Positions 27,320 to 36,283 of a DNA stretch of 64,000 nt are shown here, one piece after another. The stretch is from assembly GCF_003337235.1 (NCBI RefSeq), contig NZ_QPJC01000002.1:496001-560000 (forward strand), written 5' to 3'. The number at the start of each line of letters is the position of its first letter. Position 1 is the stretch's first letter. The stretch comes from Halopolyspora algeriensis (GTDB taxonomy: Bacteria > Actinomycetota > Actinomycetes > Mycobacteriales > Pseudonocardiaceae). Position numbers and translations under genes: made by a program. The notes under the pieces are model-generated. The model did not search any database. It was not told where the DNA came from and worked only from the letters and a program-made list of their open reading frames with translations.

Positions 27320-29344
27320 TTACCCGCCGTCGACGGCGCGCCGGTAACGCCCGAGGGCAGCGAGCGGGAAGATCTGCCGATACAGGTGGTAGTTGATATA
27401 GAAATCGCCGGGGAATCCGGTACCGGTGAACTGGGGCTCGTCCCATCCGCCGTCCTGGCGCTGGTGTGCCTCGAGGTATCCGATGCCGCGGCGTACCGCG
27501 GTGGTCTCGTGCCGTTCGAGGGCCAGCAGCGCGAGCAACGCCCACGCCGTCTGCGACGGTGTGGACACTCCCCGGCCGATCCAGTCGGAGTCCACGTAGG
27601 AGCGCAGATCCTCGCCCCAGCCTCCGTCGGCGTTTTGATGTTCCTCCAGCCACCGCGCGGCACGGGCGAGCGCGAGGTGATCGCGAGGCAGTCCCGCCTG
27701 CACCAGCGCGGGGACCGCGGCTCCCGTGCCGTAGAGGTGGTTGGCACCCCAGCGGCCGAACCACGAACCGTCGCTTTCCTGGTGAGCGAGCAACCACTGC
27801 ACGCCCCGGCGCACCGCGGTGTCGTGCCCGTTGCCGAGTACGCACAGGGCTTCCACCGCGTGCGCGGTGACATCCGCGGACGGGGGGTCGATGACTTCCC
27901 CGAAGTCGCAGAACGGGAGCTTGGTGACCAGTTGACGGGTGTTGTCGGCGTCGAAGGCGGCCCACCCACCGTCGTGGGATTGCATGCCCCGCAGCCACCG
28001 CCTGCCCCGTTCGATCGCACTGCGCACGTCCGGGCTGGCGGGGTCACCGGCACGGTGCAGTGCCAGCAGCGCCTCGGCGGTGTCGTCGATGTCGGGATAC
28101 CCGTCGTTTTCGAATTCGAAGGCCCAGCCGCTCGGCGGCAACGCGGGACGGCGGACCGCCCAGTCCCCGCGTACTTCGATTTCCTCGGCGCAGAGGTACT
28201 CCGTCGCCCGGCGCAGCGCGGGATGATCGCGGGGGACGTCGGCGTCCCGCAGCGCTTGCACCGTCAGCACTGTGTCCCAGACCGGCGACTGGCACGCCTC
28301 CAGGCGTCGCACGACGCCGGTGTCGGTCTGCTCGCGGATCAGGAAGCCTTCCAGCCCGGCCAGGCCCTCTCGCATGACCGGGTGGTCGAGCGGATATCCG
28401 AGCAGGTACAAAGCCAGCAGCGAGTACACCCACGGCGGTTGGATGCCACCCCAGGACCCGTCGGCCTCCTGGTGGGACACGATCCACTCGGCGGCCCGCC
28501 GCATCGCGTGCCGTCGCACCGACCGCACGGGGAAGCGCTCGTAGCCGTGCAGGACACGGTCGAGGCCGTGAAAGAGGCGGTCCCAGGACATCAGCGGAGC
28601 AGGGGATGTGTCGGGACGTCGGCCCGAGCGCAGTTCCGCGGCGCTGATACCGAGGTCGTGCTGTGGCCGCAGGGTGCACACGATGGTCAACGGGACGACG
28701 GTCTGGCGGGCCCAGCAGCCCCAGTCGGCGATGTTCAGCGGCACCCACGGTGGCAGCAGGATGAGTTCGGGAGGCATCGCCGGAAGGTCGTCCCAGGACC
28801 ACTCGCCGAACAACGCGAGCCAGATCCGGGTGAACACCCGGGTGTTCTCGATCCCGCCGTGCTCGAGGATCCACCGCCGGGCGTCGGCCATGTGCGCGGC
28901 ATCCACATCATCACCGGCGAGTTTGAGCCCGATATAGGCTTCCACGGTGGTGGACAGGTCACCCGGACCACCGTGGAAGGTGGCCCAGGTGCCGTCCGAG
29001 CGCTGCTGGGAGCGGATCCAGCGTGCCGCCTCGACGGTTTCCACGTCGGTTCGGATGCCCAGGAACTGGCGCAGCAGCAGGTCCTCGACATCCATCGTCA
29101 CGTTGGTCTGCAACTCCCCTTTCCACCAGCCACCGGCATGCTGGAGCGACAGCAGGTGGTCGCGCGCCGCCGCGAGGGCGTCCGTGCCCGGATCGGCGGT
29201 GGTGACCCTGGCACTGCTCTCCGGCCGGGCGGCCGTTTCGGGGGACTCGAACACTCCCGAATCAGCCACCGGCGACTGATCGGCCGCATCGGCCAGCTCG
29301 GTCACGTCGGACAGCTCGTTCTGCCGGTACAGCGATTCCGTCAA
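27320..29344 (-). CDS. shc: Squalene-hopene cyclase
   Basis: A 674-residue triterpene cyclase that folds squalene into hopene/hopanol. The catalytic motif DIDDTAE is at residues 418-424. Several QW repeats (such as HQNADGGWGEDL, HQRQDGGWDE and QQRSDGTWATF) are visible, and the C-terminus ends in GTGFPGDFYINYHLYRQIFPL. It is monotopic at the inner membrane. TTG 29344 is chosen because GGAGG lies 5 nt before it and it overlaps the preceding synthase stop (TTGA). Its roughly 65 N-terminal residues are a variable acidic extension. Confidence 0.94.
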   Translation of the reverse strand: MTESLYRQNELSDVTELADAADQSPVADSGVFESPETAARPESSARVTTADPGTDALAAARDHLLSLQHAGGWWKGELQTNVTMDVEDLLLRQFLGIRTDVETVEAARWIRSQQRSDGTWATFHGGPGDLSTTVEAYIGLKLAGDDVDAAHMADARRWILEHGGIENTRVFTRIWLALFGEWSWDDLPAMPPELILLPPWVPLNIADWGCWARQTVVPLTIVCTLRPQHDLGISAAELRSGRRPDTSPAPLMSWDRLFHGLDRVLHGYERFPVRSVRRHAMRRAAEWIVSHQEADGSWGGIQPPWVYSLLALYLLGYPLDHPVMREGLAGLEGFLIREQTDTGVVRRLEACQSPVWDTVLTVQALRDADVPRDHPALRRATEYLCAEEIEVRGDWAVRRPALPPSGWAFEFENDGYPDIDDTAEALLALHRAGDPASPDVRSAIERGRRWLRGMQSHDGGWAAFDADNTRQLVTKLPFCDFGEVIDPPSADVTAHAVEALCVLGNGHDTAVRRGVQWLLAHQESDGSWFGRWGANHLYGTGAAVPALVQAGLPRDHLALARAARWLEEHQNADGGWGEDLRSYVDSDWIGRGVSTPSQTAWALLALLALERHETTAVRRGIGYLEAHQRQDGGWDEPQFTGTGFPGDFYINYHLYRQIFPLAALGRYRRAVDGG

Positions 29345-30351
29345 CGTTGCCTCCGCAGAATGTAATCGGCGAGTTCGGACAGCCCTTCGGTCGCGGCTCC
29401 GCAGTCGGCGAGTTCGAGATGCCGCTGCGCGGAAATGAGTCGGCGCTCGCATTCGGCCTGGGTCCACTCGCGTGAACCGGCCTTGTCCACCATCTCGGCG
29501 GCTTCGTCGAGCTGGTCGTCACTCAAGGGCTCGGATTGGACGTAGAGTTCGCGGAGTCGCGCCCCCTCGGGCTTGCCCGACGTCATGGCGTGCACCACCG
29601 GGAGCGACTTCTTGCGGGAACGCAGATCGGACAGCACGGGTTTTCCGGTGATCTCCGGGTCTCCCCACAGACCGAGCAGGTCGTCGACGAGCTGGAACGC
29701 CATGCCCAGCTCGCGGCCGAAGGCATCCAATTGTTCCACCGTCTGCCGGGGTGCACCGACGAACAGTGCCCCGATCGAGGCCGAGCAGCCCAGCAGTGCT
29801 CCGGTCTTACCGGCCACCATGGTGCGGCACTCGTCGAGGGTGACATCCATGCGCTGCTCGAAGTCCAGATCGGCGGCCTGCCCCGCGATGAGCCTGCTGA
29901 TCGCACTCGACAGGGACCGCGCCGCGTCCACAGCCTGCGGAGACGGGTCCTCCAGGAGCGTGTCGGTGGCCAGTGCCAACAGCGCGTCCCCGGCCAACAG
30001 TGCCGCAGAACGGCCGAAGACGGTCCACGCGGTGGGGCGGTGCCGCCGGGAGAGATCCCCGTCCATCAGATCGTCGTGCAGCAACGAGAAGTTGTGCACG
30101 AGTTCCACGGCGGCGGCCGCGGGCAACGCAGCGCCGTAGTCGTCGCTGCCGCTGCGAGCGGACAGCATCACCAGAGCGGGACGCAGCGCCTTGCCGGAGC
30201 GCGTGTCCGGAACCCCGTCGGCATTGACCCAGCCGAAGTGGTACTCGCTGACCCTTCTGGTGTCCGGATCGAGCCGGCTGAGGATCTTGCGAAGCTCCGG
30301 ATCGACGAGCTCCTGCGCGGCAGCCAGAGCAGACGGAACGGTTGCTGTCAC
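29341..30351 (-). CDS. Polyprenyl diphosphate synthase (hopanoid operon)
   Basis: A 336-residue trans-prenyltransferase. The first Asp-rich motif LLHDDLMDGD (D93, D94, D97) and the second FQLVDDLLGLWGD (D223, D224) are intact, as is GKALRPALV. Chain length (FPP C15 or GGPP C20) cannot be read reliably. In the squalene pathway FPP is needed, while the neighbouring carotenoid operon needs GGPP and has no synthase of its own. GTG 30351 lies behind a near-perfect GGAGGTGA. It follows hpnE by 4 bp and overlaps the shc start. Confidence 0.88.
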   Translation of the reverse strand: MTATVPSALAAAQELVDPELRKILSRLDPDTRRVSEYHFGWVNADGVPDTRSGKALRPALVMLSARSGSDDYGAALPAAAAVELVHNFSLLHDDLMDGDLSRRHRPTAWTVFGRSAALLAGDALLALATDTLLEDPSPQAVDAARSLSSAISRLIAGQAADLDFEQRMDVTLDECRTMVAGKTGALLGCSASIGALFVGAPRQTVEQLDAFGRELGMAFQLVDDLLGLWGDPEITGKPVLSDLRSRKKSLPVVHAMTSGKPEGARLRELYVQSEPLSDDQLDEAAEMVDKAGSREWTQAECERRLISAQRHLELADCGAATEGLSELADYILRRQR

Positions 30352-30355
30352 GTGG

Positions 30356-31711
30356 TCACCTCCACGCCACTCGGTAGTCGGTGCTGGTGGCGAGATCGAC
30401 GATTTCGGCAGCGCGGTGGCCACTGGAGACCGCGCCTTCGAGCGTGTCGGGCCAACCCGTGTCGGTCCATGCTCCGGCCAGGACCAGTCCGGGAACGCCG
30501 GTCCGTGTCTCCGGGCGCAGTGCCCGCACCCCTGGCTTGGGCAGGAAGGTGGCGGCGGGCTCCCTGGTGACGAAGAAATCCAGGACTTCGGCACGGTGCG
30601 CCCGCGGGAACAAGTCCCGCAGAGCGGGCAGAAAGCGCTCACGCAGGTCTTTCGTGCGCGCCGTCAGGTATTCGTGCGCTGCCGACAGGGACACCACCAG
30701 GTACTGGCCCTGATCGATCCCGGCGGCGGCAGTGCGATCGAAGACCCACTGCACGGGCGAGTCGATCGCCGCCGCGAACTCGAGATCGGTGACCGGGCGG
30801 TCGTAGTGCACGTGCACATTGACGATCGGCGCCGAGGACAGCCGGGACCAGCGATCTGCCTCCGGCAGGGCGAGAGGGTCGAGCAGTTTGGCGGCTGCCG
30901 CGTGCGGCACCGCGACCACGACGGCATCGGCGTCGAGTTCCTCCTCACCCCGGGTGCCCACCGTGACCCGCAGACTCTGGTCCGCCTGCTGTACCGACAG
31001 CGCCTTGGCGCGTAACCGGACCGTGGCCCCGGCCGCGGCCAGGGCCCGGCGTGCGGGGAAGTCGTGCAACTCGCCGAGCGGCCGTTGCGGAATACCGATG
31101 TCGCCACCGGTGACGGTGTCCAGCACCCCGGTTCGGAAGACCTTCACAGCCATGGCCAGCGAGACCTGCCGCGGCTCGGCGTTGAGCGCGGCCACGATCA
31201 GCATGCCCCACAACACCTGCACGGTGCGTTCCGGCTCGCGGCGAGCACGGAGCCACTCGGCGAAGCCGATCTCGTCCAGTGCCGGATCGTGCGGATCGAG
31301 GCGACGCAGTGCCAGCGCGGTCCGCAGTGCCGCCGACCGTTGCCGCCATGTCAGTGCCCGGTGCCCCAGCAGTGCAGGCAGCAGATGAGCCGGAGCGGGC
31401 AACCGGCCACGCCGCAGCAGCCAGCCGCGCCCGCCGGGAGCGACCACGGGAACACGGAAGCGCGGCTGGATGCGCACACTGTCGAACACCCCCAGCCGCC
31501 GCAGCAGTGCGGCATAGGAGGAGTAGCAGCGCAGAAAGACATGCTGACCGGTATCGATCATGCGCTCCCCGCGGCGGAACGAGCCCGCGACACCGCCGAG
31601 GCGGGGACGGGCCTCCAGCACGGTCACCTCGAAGCCGGCATCACAGCAGTGCAGTGCCGCGGCCGTTCCGGCCACACCACCGCCGATCACGACCACTCGC
31701 CCACGGGTCAC
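30356..31711 (-). CDS. hpnE: Hydroxysqualene dehydroxylase HpnE
   Basis: A 451-residue FAD-dependent amine-oxidase-like protein. The dinucleotide motif VVVIGGGVAGTAAALHCCDAG is at the N-terminus, then LEARPRLGGVAGSF and DTGQHVFLRCYSSY. The C-terminal LVLAGAWTDTGWPDTLEGAVSSG is the family signature. HpnE reduces hydroxysqualene to squalene in the three-enzyme HpnCDE route. It starts at GTG overlapping the stop of the fused hpnCD gene by 4 bp. Confidence 0.9.
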   Translation of the reverse strand: MTRGRVVVIGGGVAGTAAALHCCDAGFEVTVLEARPRLGGVAGSFRRGERMIDTGQHVFLRCYSSYAALLRRLGVFDSVRIQPRFRVPVVAPGGRGWLLRRGRLPAPAHLLPALLGHRALTWRQRSAALRTALALRRLDPHDPALDEIGFAEWLRARREPERTVQVLWGMLIVAALNAEPRQVSLAMAVKVFRTGVLDTVTGGDIGIPQRPLGELHDFPARRALAAAGATVRLRAKALSVQQADQSLRVTVGTRGEEELDADAVVVAVPHAAAAKLLDPLALPEADRWSRLSSAPIVNVHVHYDRPVTDLEFAAAIDSPVQWVFDRTAAAGIDQGQYLVVSLSAAHEYLTARTKDLRERFLPALRDLFPRAHRAEVLDFFVTREPAATFLPKPGVRALRPETRTGVPGLVLAGAWTDTGWPDTLEGAVSSGHRAAEIVDLATSTDYRVAWR

Positions 31712-33480
31712 GACGCCATCCCCGCCAACGACCGCGCCGCGACGGCGATCTTCTGCCTACTCGGTAACGACACTCGTGTGCGCAGCACCGTTCGAGGATC
31801 GTCGGTGATGCGCCGCAGCAGCTCGTGGTAGATACCCGCCATGGCCGCGCAGCAGGCGCGGCTGCGGTGATCGAGCATCGGCAGCAGGAGCAGCCCCTCG
31901 GCATACCACTGCTCGGCACGGCCGGCTTCGAAGCGGATCAGCTCGGCCAGAGCCGCGGGGTCGTCGGCGGGCATCCCGTCCTCGGTCAGATCCAGCCGGA
32001 CGCCGAAGCGCTCCATGTCCTGCCGCGGCAGATACACCCGGCCGTTGCGCCGGTCCTCCAGGACATCGCGCAGGATGTTGGTCAACTGCAGGGCCACACC
32101 GAGTGCGTCCGCGCGTGCTCGTGCCGTCGGCGAGTCGTCGTCACCGAAGACCGCCAGGGACAGCCTGCCGACCGAGCCCGCCACGCAGCGGCAGTAGTGC
32201 AGCAGTTCGTCGAACGTCTCGTATCGCCGACCACGAACATCGGCCTCACAGCCCTCGATGAGCTCGTCGAACACCTCCAGCGGCACCGACATCCTGCGGG
32301 CGGTGTCCGCCAGTGCCACGAGGACCGGATCGGCCGAGTCGGTGTCGGCCGACCGCAGTTCGTCGCGGGCATGGTCGAGCCCGGCGAGTTTGTCCTCGTC
32401 CGGCCGCTCACCGTCGCCGATGTCGTCGATGCGTCGGGCGAACGCGTACACCGCCGACAACGCCCGTCGCTTCGGTCCGGGCAGCAGACTGATGCCGTAC
32501 GAGAAATTCTTCGCCTCGCGGCGCGTGATCTCCTCGCACCGCCGGTAGGCGCTACGCACCCGCACCGCCTCACCGCCGGGTGCTGTCCCGCTCAGACACA
32601 GCCGCGCCCACTCCCCGAACACTCGGATCCTGTTCGGCCGTACCGCGGCCGAAACCGGATCGTGCCCGGCCGTCGCGAAAGCACGCACGGTGGCTCGTCC
32701 ACCCGCGACATATCCGGCGACGGCCAACCGGGCGAGTCCCGACAGCCGACTCACCAGCGGGGTGGCCTCGTCGAGGAGCTGCCGGGCACGGTCCACTTCG
32801 AACCAGATCAGGTCACGCAATTCCGGAGAGGCACTCGCACTCACAAGGTCCTGCTCCGGGCAGGAGAAGTACTCCAAGTCCTCTGTGGGCAGATACACGC
32901 GGCCTCGACGACCGTCCTCGGTCACGTCCTGGCAGTGCTCGAGGATCTGCAACGCGGTACAGACCCGGTCGGACAGCGCGATCAGGTCGGGCCGGGCACA
33001 GCCGAAGATGTGCAGGACCAGCTCTCCCACCGGGTTCGCCGAGTAAGCACAGTAATCGGCGAGTTCGGCGAACGTCCGGTAGCGGTGGACCTGCTGATCC
33101 TGCCGGTTGGCCGTGATCAGTCGTGCCAGGAGCTCCTGTGGGATACCGCATTCCCGCACCACCGGTACCAATGCCTGCAACAGCGGGATGCGCGGCGTGC
33201 CGGCATAGACTCGCCGGAGGTCGTGCTCCAGCAGATCGAGCAAACCCTCACGGGGACCGATCGCCTCGTCACCGACGTAGTCGACGAGCCGGGCGTAGCC
33301 GTACACGGCGAGCAGGCGACGACGGATGCTGCGCGGCAGCACGCGTGCGGCGACGGTGAAATTCTCCGAGTCGGCTTGCGTGAGGAGTGTCTCGGCTGCA
33401 GGCAACTGTCCGGGAGGGACCATCTCGAACGAGCCCGTCGATTGCTGACCGGTCTGGGCACGATCCGGGAGCGCAGCCAT
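31708..33480 (-). CDS. Fused HpnC-HpnD squalene-pathway synthase
   Basis: A continuous 590-residue frame with two complete squalene/phytoene-synthase-like domains. The N-terminal domain (about residues 30-280) has D67-YVG-D71 and a second motif QDVTEDGRRGRVYLP near 184-198. It has HpnC features such as YSANPVGELVLHIFG. The C-terminal domain (about 305-585) has IDDIGDGERPDEDKL near 351-365 and LRDVLEDRRNGRVYLP, as in HpnD. HpnD makes presqualene diphosphate from FPP and HpnC converts it to hydroxysqualene; elsewhere they are usually separate proteins. ATG 33480 follows GGGGAG; an ATG two codons earlier is possible. It is the first gene of the hopanoid operon. Confidence 0.9.
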   Translation of the reverse strand: MAALPDRAQTGQQSTGSFEMVPPGQLPAAETLLTQADSENFTVAARVLPRSIRRRLLAVYGYARLVDYVGDEAIGPREGLLDLLEHDLRRVYAGTPRIPLLQALVPVVRECGIPQELLARLITANRQDQQVHRYRTFAELADYCAYSANPVGELVLHIFGCARPDLIALSDRVCTALQILEHCQDVTEDGRRGRVYLPTEDLEYFSCPEQDLVSASASPELRDLIWFEVDRARQLLDEATPLVSRLSGLARLAVAGYVAGGRATVRAFATAGHDPVSAAVRPNRIRVFGEWARLCLSGTAPGGEAVRVRSAYRRCEEITRREAKNFSYGISLLPGPKRRALSAVYAFARRIDDIGDGERPDEDKLAGLDHARDELRSADTDSADPVLVALADTARRMSVPLEVFDELIEGCEADVRGRRYETFDELLHYCRCVAGSVGRLSLAVFGDDDSPTARARADALGVALQLTNILRDVLEDRRNGRVYLPRQDMERFGVRLDLTEDGMPADDPAALAELIRFEAGRAEQWYAEGLLLLPMLDHRSRACCAAMAGIYHELLRRITDDPRTVLRTRVSLPSRQKIAVAARSLAGMAS

Positions 33481-33690
33481 TACCATCTCCCCACTCAGCA
33501 CAGACGATCTCGAAGGCAACTTCGCTCATCGTATGGCTTCGCCATCGCCGATGCAGGTCGCAGCATGTCACCCGAAAGAAGGTTTTTCGTTTTTTGGTCC
33601 TTTTGAGACAGGTGATCGATCCGTTCCGATTGCCGGTACCGGGAACCGGGGCGCCTGAGAAGGCAGCGGCCGGGCCCGCAGCCCGCACTG

Positions 33691-34857
33691 CTAGGAAGAA
33701 TCCGTCCGTACCTGCCTGCCCTCGGCCATACGTTCGATGATCCGCGTCGGGTCGGCGGCCACCAGCTCCTTGCCGCGTGCCACCCGCTCCCGGCGCTGCC
33801 GGGGATCGCGGTTCAGCTCGTCCAGCGCACCGAGCAGGCCTTGCTCGTCCAGGACGATGTCGGTCAGGCCCAGCCGGGCCAGTGCCTCGGTGTCGTCACG
33901 ACCGTGTCCGGTGATGGGGCGGAAGCTCACCACCGGCAGCCCACAGACCAACGCTTCCTTGGCACTGAGCCCGCCGGCGTTTTCCACCAGAACGTCGGCT
34001 GCGGCCATCAGTCCCGCCATGTCCTCCACCCAGCCCAGGACGATGCCGGCCCGCAGCTGCTCGACACGCCGGCGTAGCTGCTCGTTGCGACCGCAGACGA
34101 CGACCGGTACCCACCCCGGGTGAGCCGCGATCGCGGTGACCGCCCGTTCGATGGACCCCATGCCCAGCGATCCTGCGACCACCAGCGCGATCGAGTTCTC
34201 GCTCGGAGCGCCGATGTCGTGCCGGATCCTCTCCGGCTGCGGGTGCGGCTCACCGAAGCCGGGACGGACCACCGGACCGCAGACGACCGCCGGGCGGCCC
34301 GATCGGAGCCTCGCCTCCTGGGCCGCCTCGGCCGAGATGCACACGTTGAGATCGGCGTCGGGATGTGTCCACAGGTCGTGCACGGAAAACGTCGTGATGA
34401 CGGTGACGGCGGGACAGTGCAGCTCTCCGCGCCCGCGGAGATGGGCCACGGCCAGCGCGGACAGGTGGTAGGTCGAGGCCACGACGTGCGGCCGGAAACG
34501 AGCGATCAGCCGGCGCATCCCGGGCAAGGACAGCAGGACGGGCACGCGCACCCGCTCCCCGGTTCGCTGCCGGGCACGGAAGAATCTCTCGTAGATCACC
34601 TCGTAGAGCCGAGGGACGCGGTCGACCAGCCACGGGTACAGGCGTTCCAGCCACCGGCCGGTCGGTCCGGGCATCAACCGATTGAGATCGGCGATGAGCA
34701 CCTCGTGACCACGAGCCAGCAAGCGCCGTTCGAGCTCTCGGCTGATCTGCAGGTGCCCGCCGCCCATGGCGGCCGACACGATGAGAATCCGCTGGGAAGC
34801 CGGTGCCCGATCACCGCTCACATTGCTGTCCACTGCTGCTTCGACATCCACGGTCAC
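33691..34857 (-). CDS. MGDG-synthase-like GT-B glycosyltransferase (stand-alone)
   Basis: A 388-residue paralogue of the N-terminal half of the fusion protein at 22476. It begins with an Ala/Asp-rich extension, then ILIVSAAMGGGHLQISREL and STYHLSALAVAHLRGRG. The donor-binding region is VENAGGLSAKEALVCGLPVVSFRPITGHGRDDTEALA. MurG-like enzymes of this group transfer hexose from a nucleotide sugar to diacylglycerol or similar lipids at the inner membrane face. GTG 34857 follows GAGGGGAAG. It lies 210 bp upstream-side of the hopanoid operon on the same strand and is divergent from two DMT-type genes. A role in glycolipid or hopanoid modification is inference. Confidence 0.83.
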   Translation of the reverse strand: MTVDVEAAVDSNVSGDRAPASQRILIVSAAMGGGHLQISRELERRLLARGHEVLIADLNRLMPGPTGRWLERLYPWLVDRVPRLYEVIYERFFRARQRTGERVRVPVLLSLPGMRRLIARFRPHVVASTYHLSALAVAHLRGRGELHCPAVTVITTFSVHDLWTHPDADLNVCISAEAAQEARLRSGRPAVVCGPVVRPGFGEPHPQPERIRHDIGAPSENSIALVVAGSLGMGSIERAVTAIAAHPGWVPVVVCGRNEQLRRRVEQLRAGIVLGWVEDMAGLMAAADVLVENAGGLSAKEALVCGLPVVSFRPITGHGRDDTEALARLGLTDIVLDEQGLLGALDELNRDPRQRRERVARGKELVAADPTRIIERMAEGRQVRTDSS

Positions 34858-34989
34858 AACACTTCCCCTCTCTGCTCGAGGGAAACGGCAAGCCGACTGT
34901 TTACACCTGCTCGTGTTAGGGAAGGTGCAGGTTCACAAGGCCCCGAGGGCCGCCGGGCCCGTTCGGAACCGAGACCGGAGGAAACCGCC

Positions 34990-36240
34990 GTGGTCTATCC
35001 CCTGACGATCCTCGCCGCGTTCATCGTGGGAGTCGGGACCGTCGTCGAGCAACGAGCCGCGGCACAGTCTCCCCCCGAGTACAACCTGTCGGTGAAGCTG
35101 CTGCTGTGGCTGGTGCGGCGGCGGCTGTGGCTGCTCGGCGTCGCCTGTTCCCTGGTGGGCAACATCCTGTTCGCCATGGCGCTCGGGGGAGGCAACGTCG
35201 CTCTGGTGGAGGTCGTCTACCTCGCGCGGCTGCTGTTCGCCCTGACCCTGGCAGCTCTGTGGCGCAGGCATCGGGTGGCTCTGCGGGACGTGACGGGCGC
35301 CCTGATCATCAGTGCGGGGCTCGCCGGGTTCATCCTCGGCATGGAGCCCCGCGAGGGATCGGGGGCGCACGTGCCGAACCTGGCCTGGGTCCTCAGCGGC
35401 GGCTCCGTGGCCGTGTTCGCCCTGGTCCTCGCTCTCATCGCCGCACGCAGGACCCCGGTGCGCAAGGCGACCCTGCTCGGCGCCGGAGGCGGTGCCCTGT
35501 TCGGTCTGCAAGCATCGCTGACGCACTCGGCCGTGGTCCTGCTGAGCGGGCCCGGACTCCTGGCCCTGCTGACGAGCTGGCAGGGATACACCGTGGTCGC
35601 GGTGGCGTTGTTCGGCATGCTGCTGGTGCAGAGCGCCTACGAGGCCGCCCCGTTGCCCGCCTCGTATCCGGCCATCGTGACGCTCCAGTTGCTGACTGGA
35701 ATGGCCCTCGGCGTGTGGCTGTTGAGCGGCCGGATCCAGCTCGATACGGGCAGTATCGTCATCGGCAGCGTGGCCATGGTGGGCATGATCATCGGGGTCT
35801 ACCTGCTCACCACCTCCCCTCTGGTGACCGGCCAGCTCGATCAACTGGTGCGCCAGCAGGAGGTGGGACGCGCCCAGCACCTCGAGGAGCGCCTGGAGCG
35901 CGAGCTGCGCCGCACCACCCGGGAAGAAGCCCGTGTCGAGGCAGCACATGGCGCGCGGTCCGGGACACGGCTCAATCGGCGGCTCGAGCAGGATGTGGCC
36001 GGACTCGAAAACGGCATCGCCCGGCTGCAGCAGTTGCAGGAGGACATCCGGCGACACCGGGATGCCGAACGGGAACGGCTGCCCGAACTGCCACCTGCGG
36101 AGCAGGAGAGCCTGACCCGGCAGGATCGCACGCTGAGCGAGCAGGAACGTCGCATCGACGAGCATGCACACCGGCTGCAGGAGACCATCGCCGACGTGAA
36201 GCGGCGAGCCGGGCAGCACCCGCAGGGACGCAGACCATGA
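34990..36240 (+). CDS. DMT/NIPA-like membrane protein with coiled-coil cytoplasmic tail (paralogue 2)
   Basis: 416 residues. The first ~280 form nine or ten TM helices with the shared VVEQRAAA motif after helix 1. The last ~135 are highly charged (HLEERLERELRRTTREEARVE, and RRIDEHAHRLQETIADVKRRAG) and predicted to be helical or coiled coil. Such a tail could tether the carrier to a peripheral enzyme or mediate oligomerisation. GTG 34990 follows GGAGGAAA. The tail is absent from the other three paralogues in the window. Substrate unknown. Confidence 0.78.
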   Translation: MVYPLTILAAFIVGVGTVVEQRAAAQSPPEYNLSVKLLLWLVRRRLWLLGVACSLVGNILFAMALGGGNVALVEVVYLARLLFALTLAALWRRHRVALRDVTGALIISAGLAGFILGMEPREGSGAHVPNLAWVLSGGSVAVFALVLALIAARRTPVRKATLLGAGGGALFGLQASLTHSAVVLLSGPGLLALLTSWQGYTVVAVALFGMLLVQSAYEAAPLPASYPAIVTLQLLTGMALGVWLLSGRIQLDTGSIVIGSVAMVGMIIGVYLLTTSPLVTGQLDQLVRQQEVGRAQHLEERLERELRRTTREEARVEAAHGARSGTRLNRRLEQDVAGLENGIARLQQLQEDIRRHRDAERERLPELPPAEQESLTRQDRTLSEQERRIDEHAHRLQETIADVKRRAGQHPQGRRP

Positions 36241-36283
36241 CGCCGCTCTGCGTATCGGGCGGACGAGCGGTGGGGGGACAGCC

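Noticed and set aside
26750-29365. Plus-strand open frame of about 870 codons over hpnG and shc
   Set aside because: Antisense to clear hopanoid genes with intact catalytic motifs; His/Gln/Arg-rich translation without recognisable domains.
31825-33606. Plus-strand open frame over the fused hpnC-hpnD gene
   Set aside because: Shadow frame. The minus-strand protein carries both sets of prenyl-synthase motifs.
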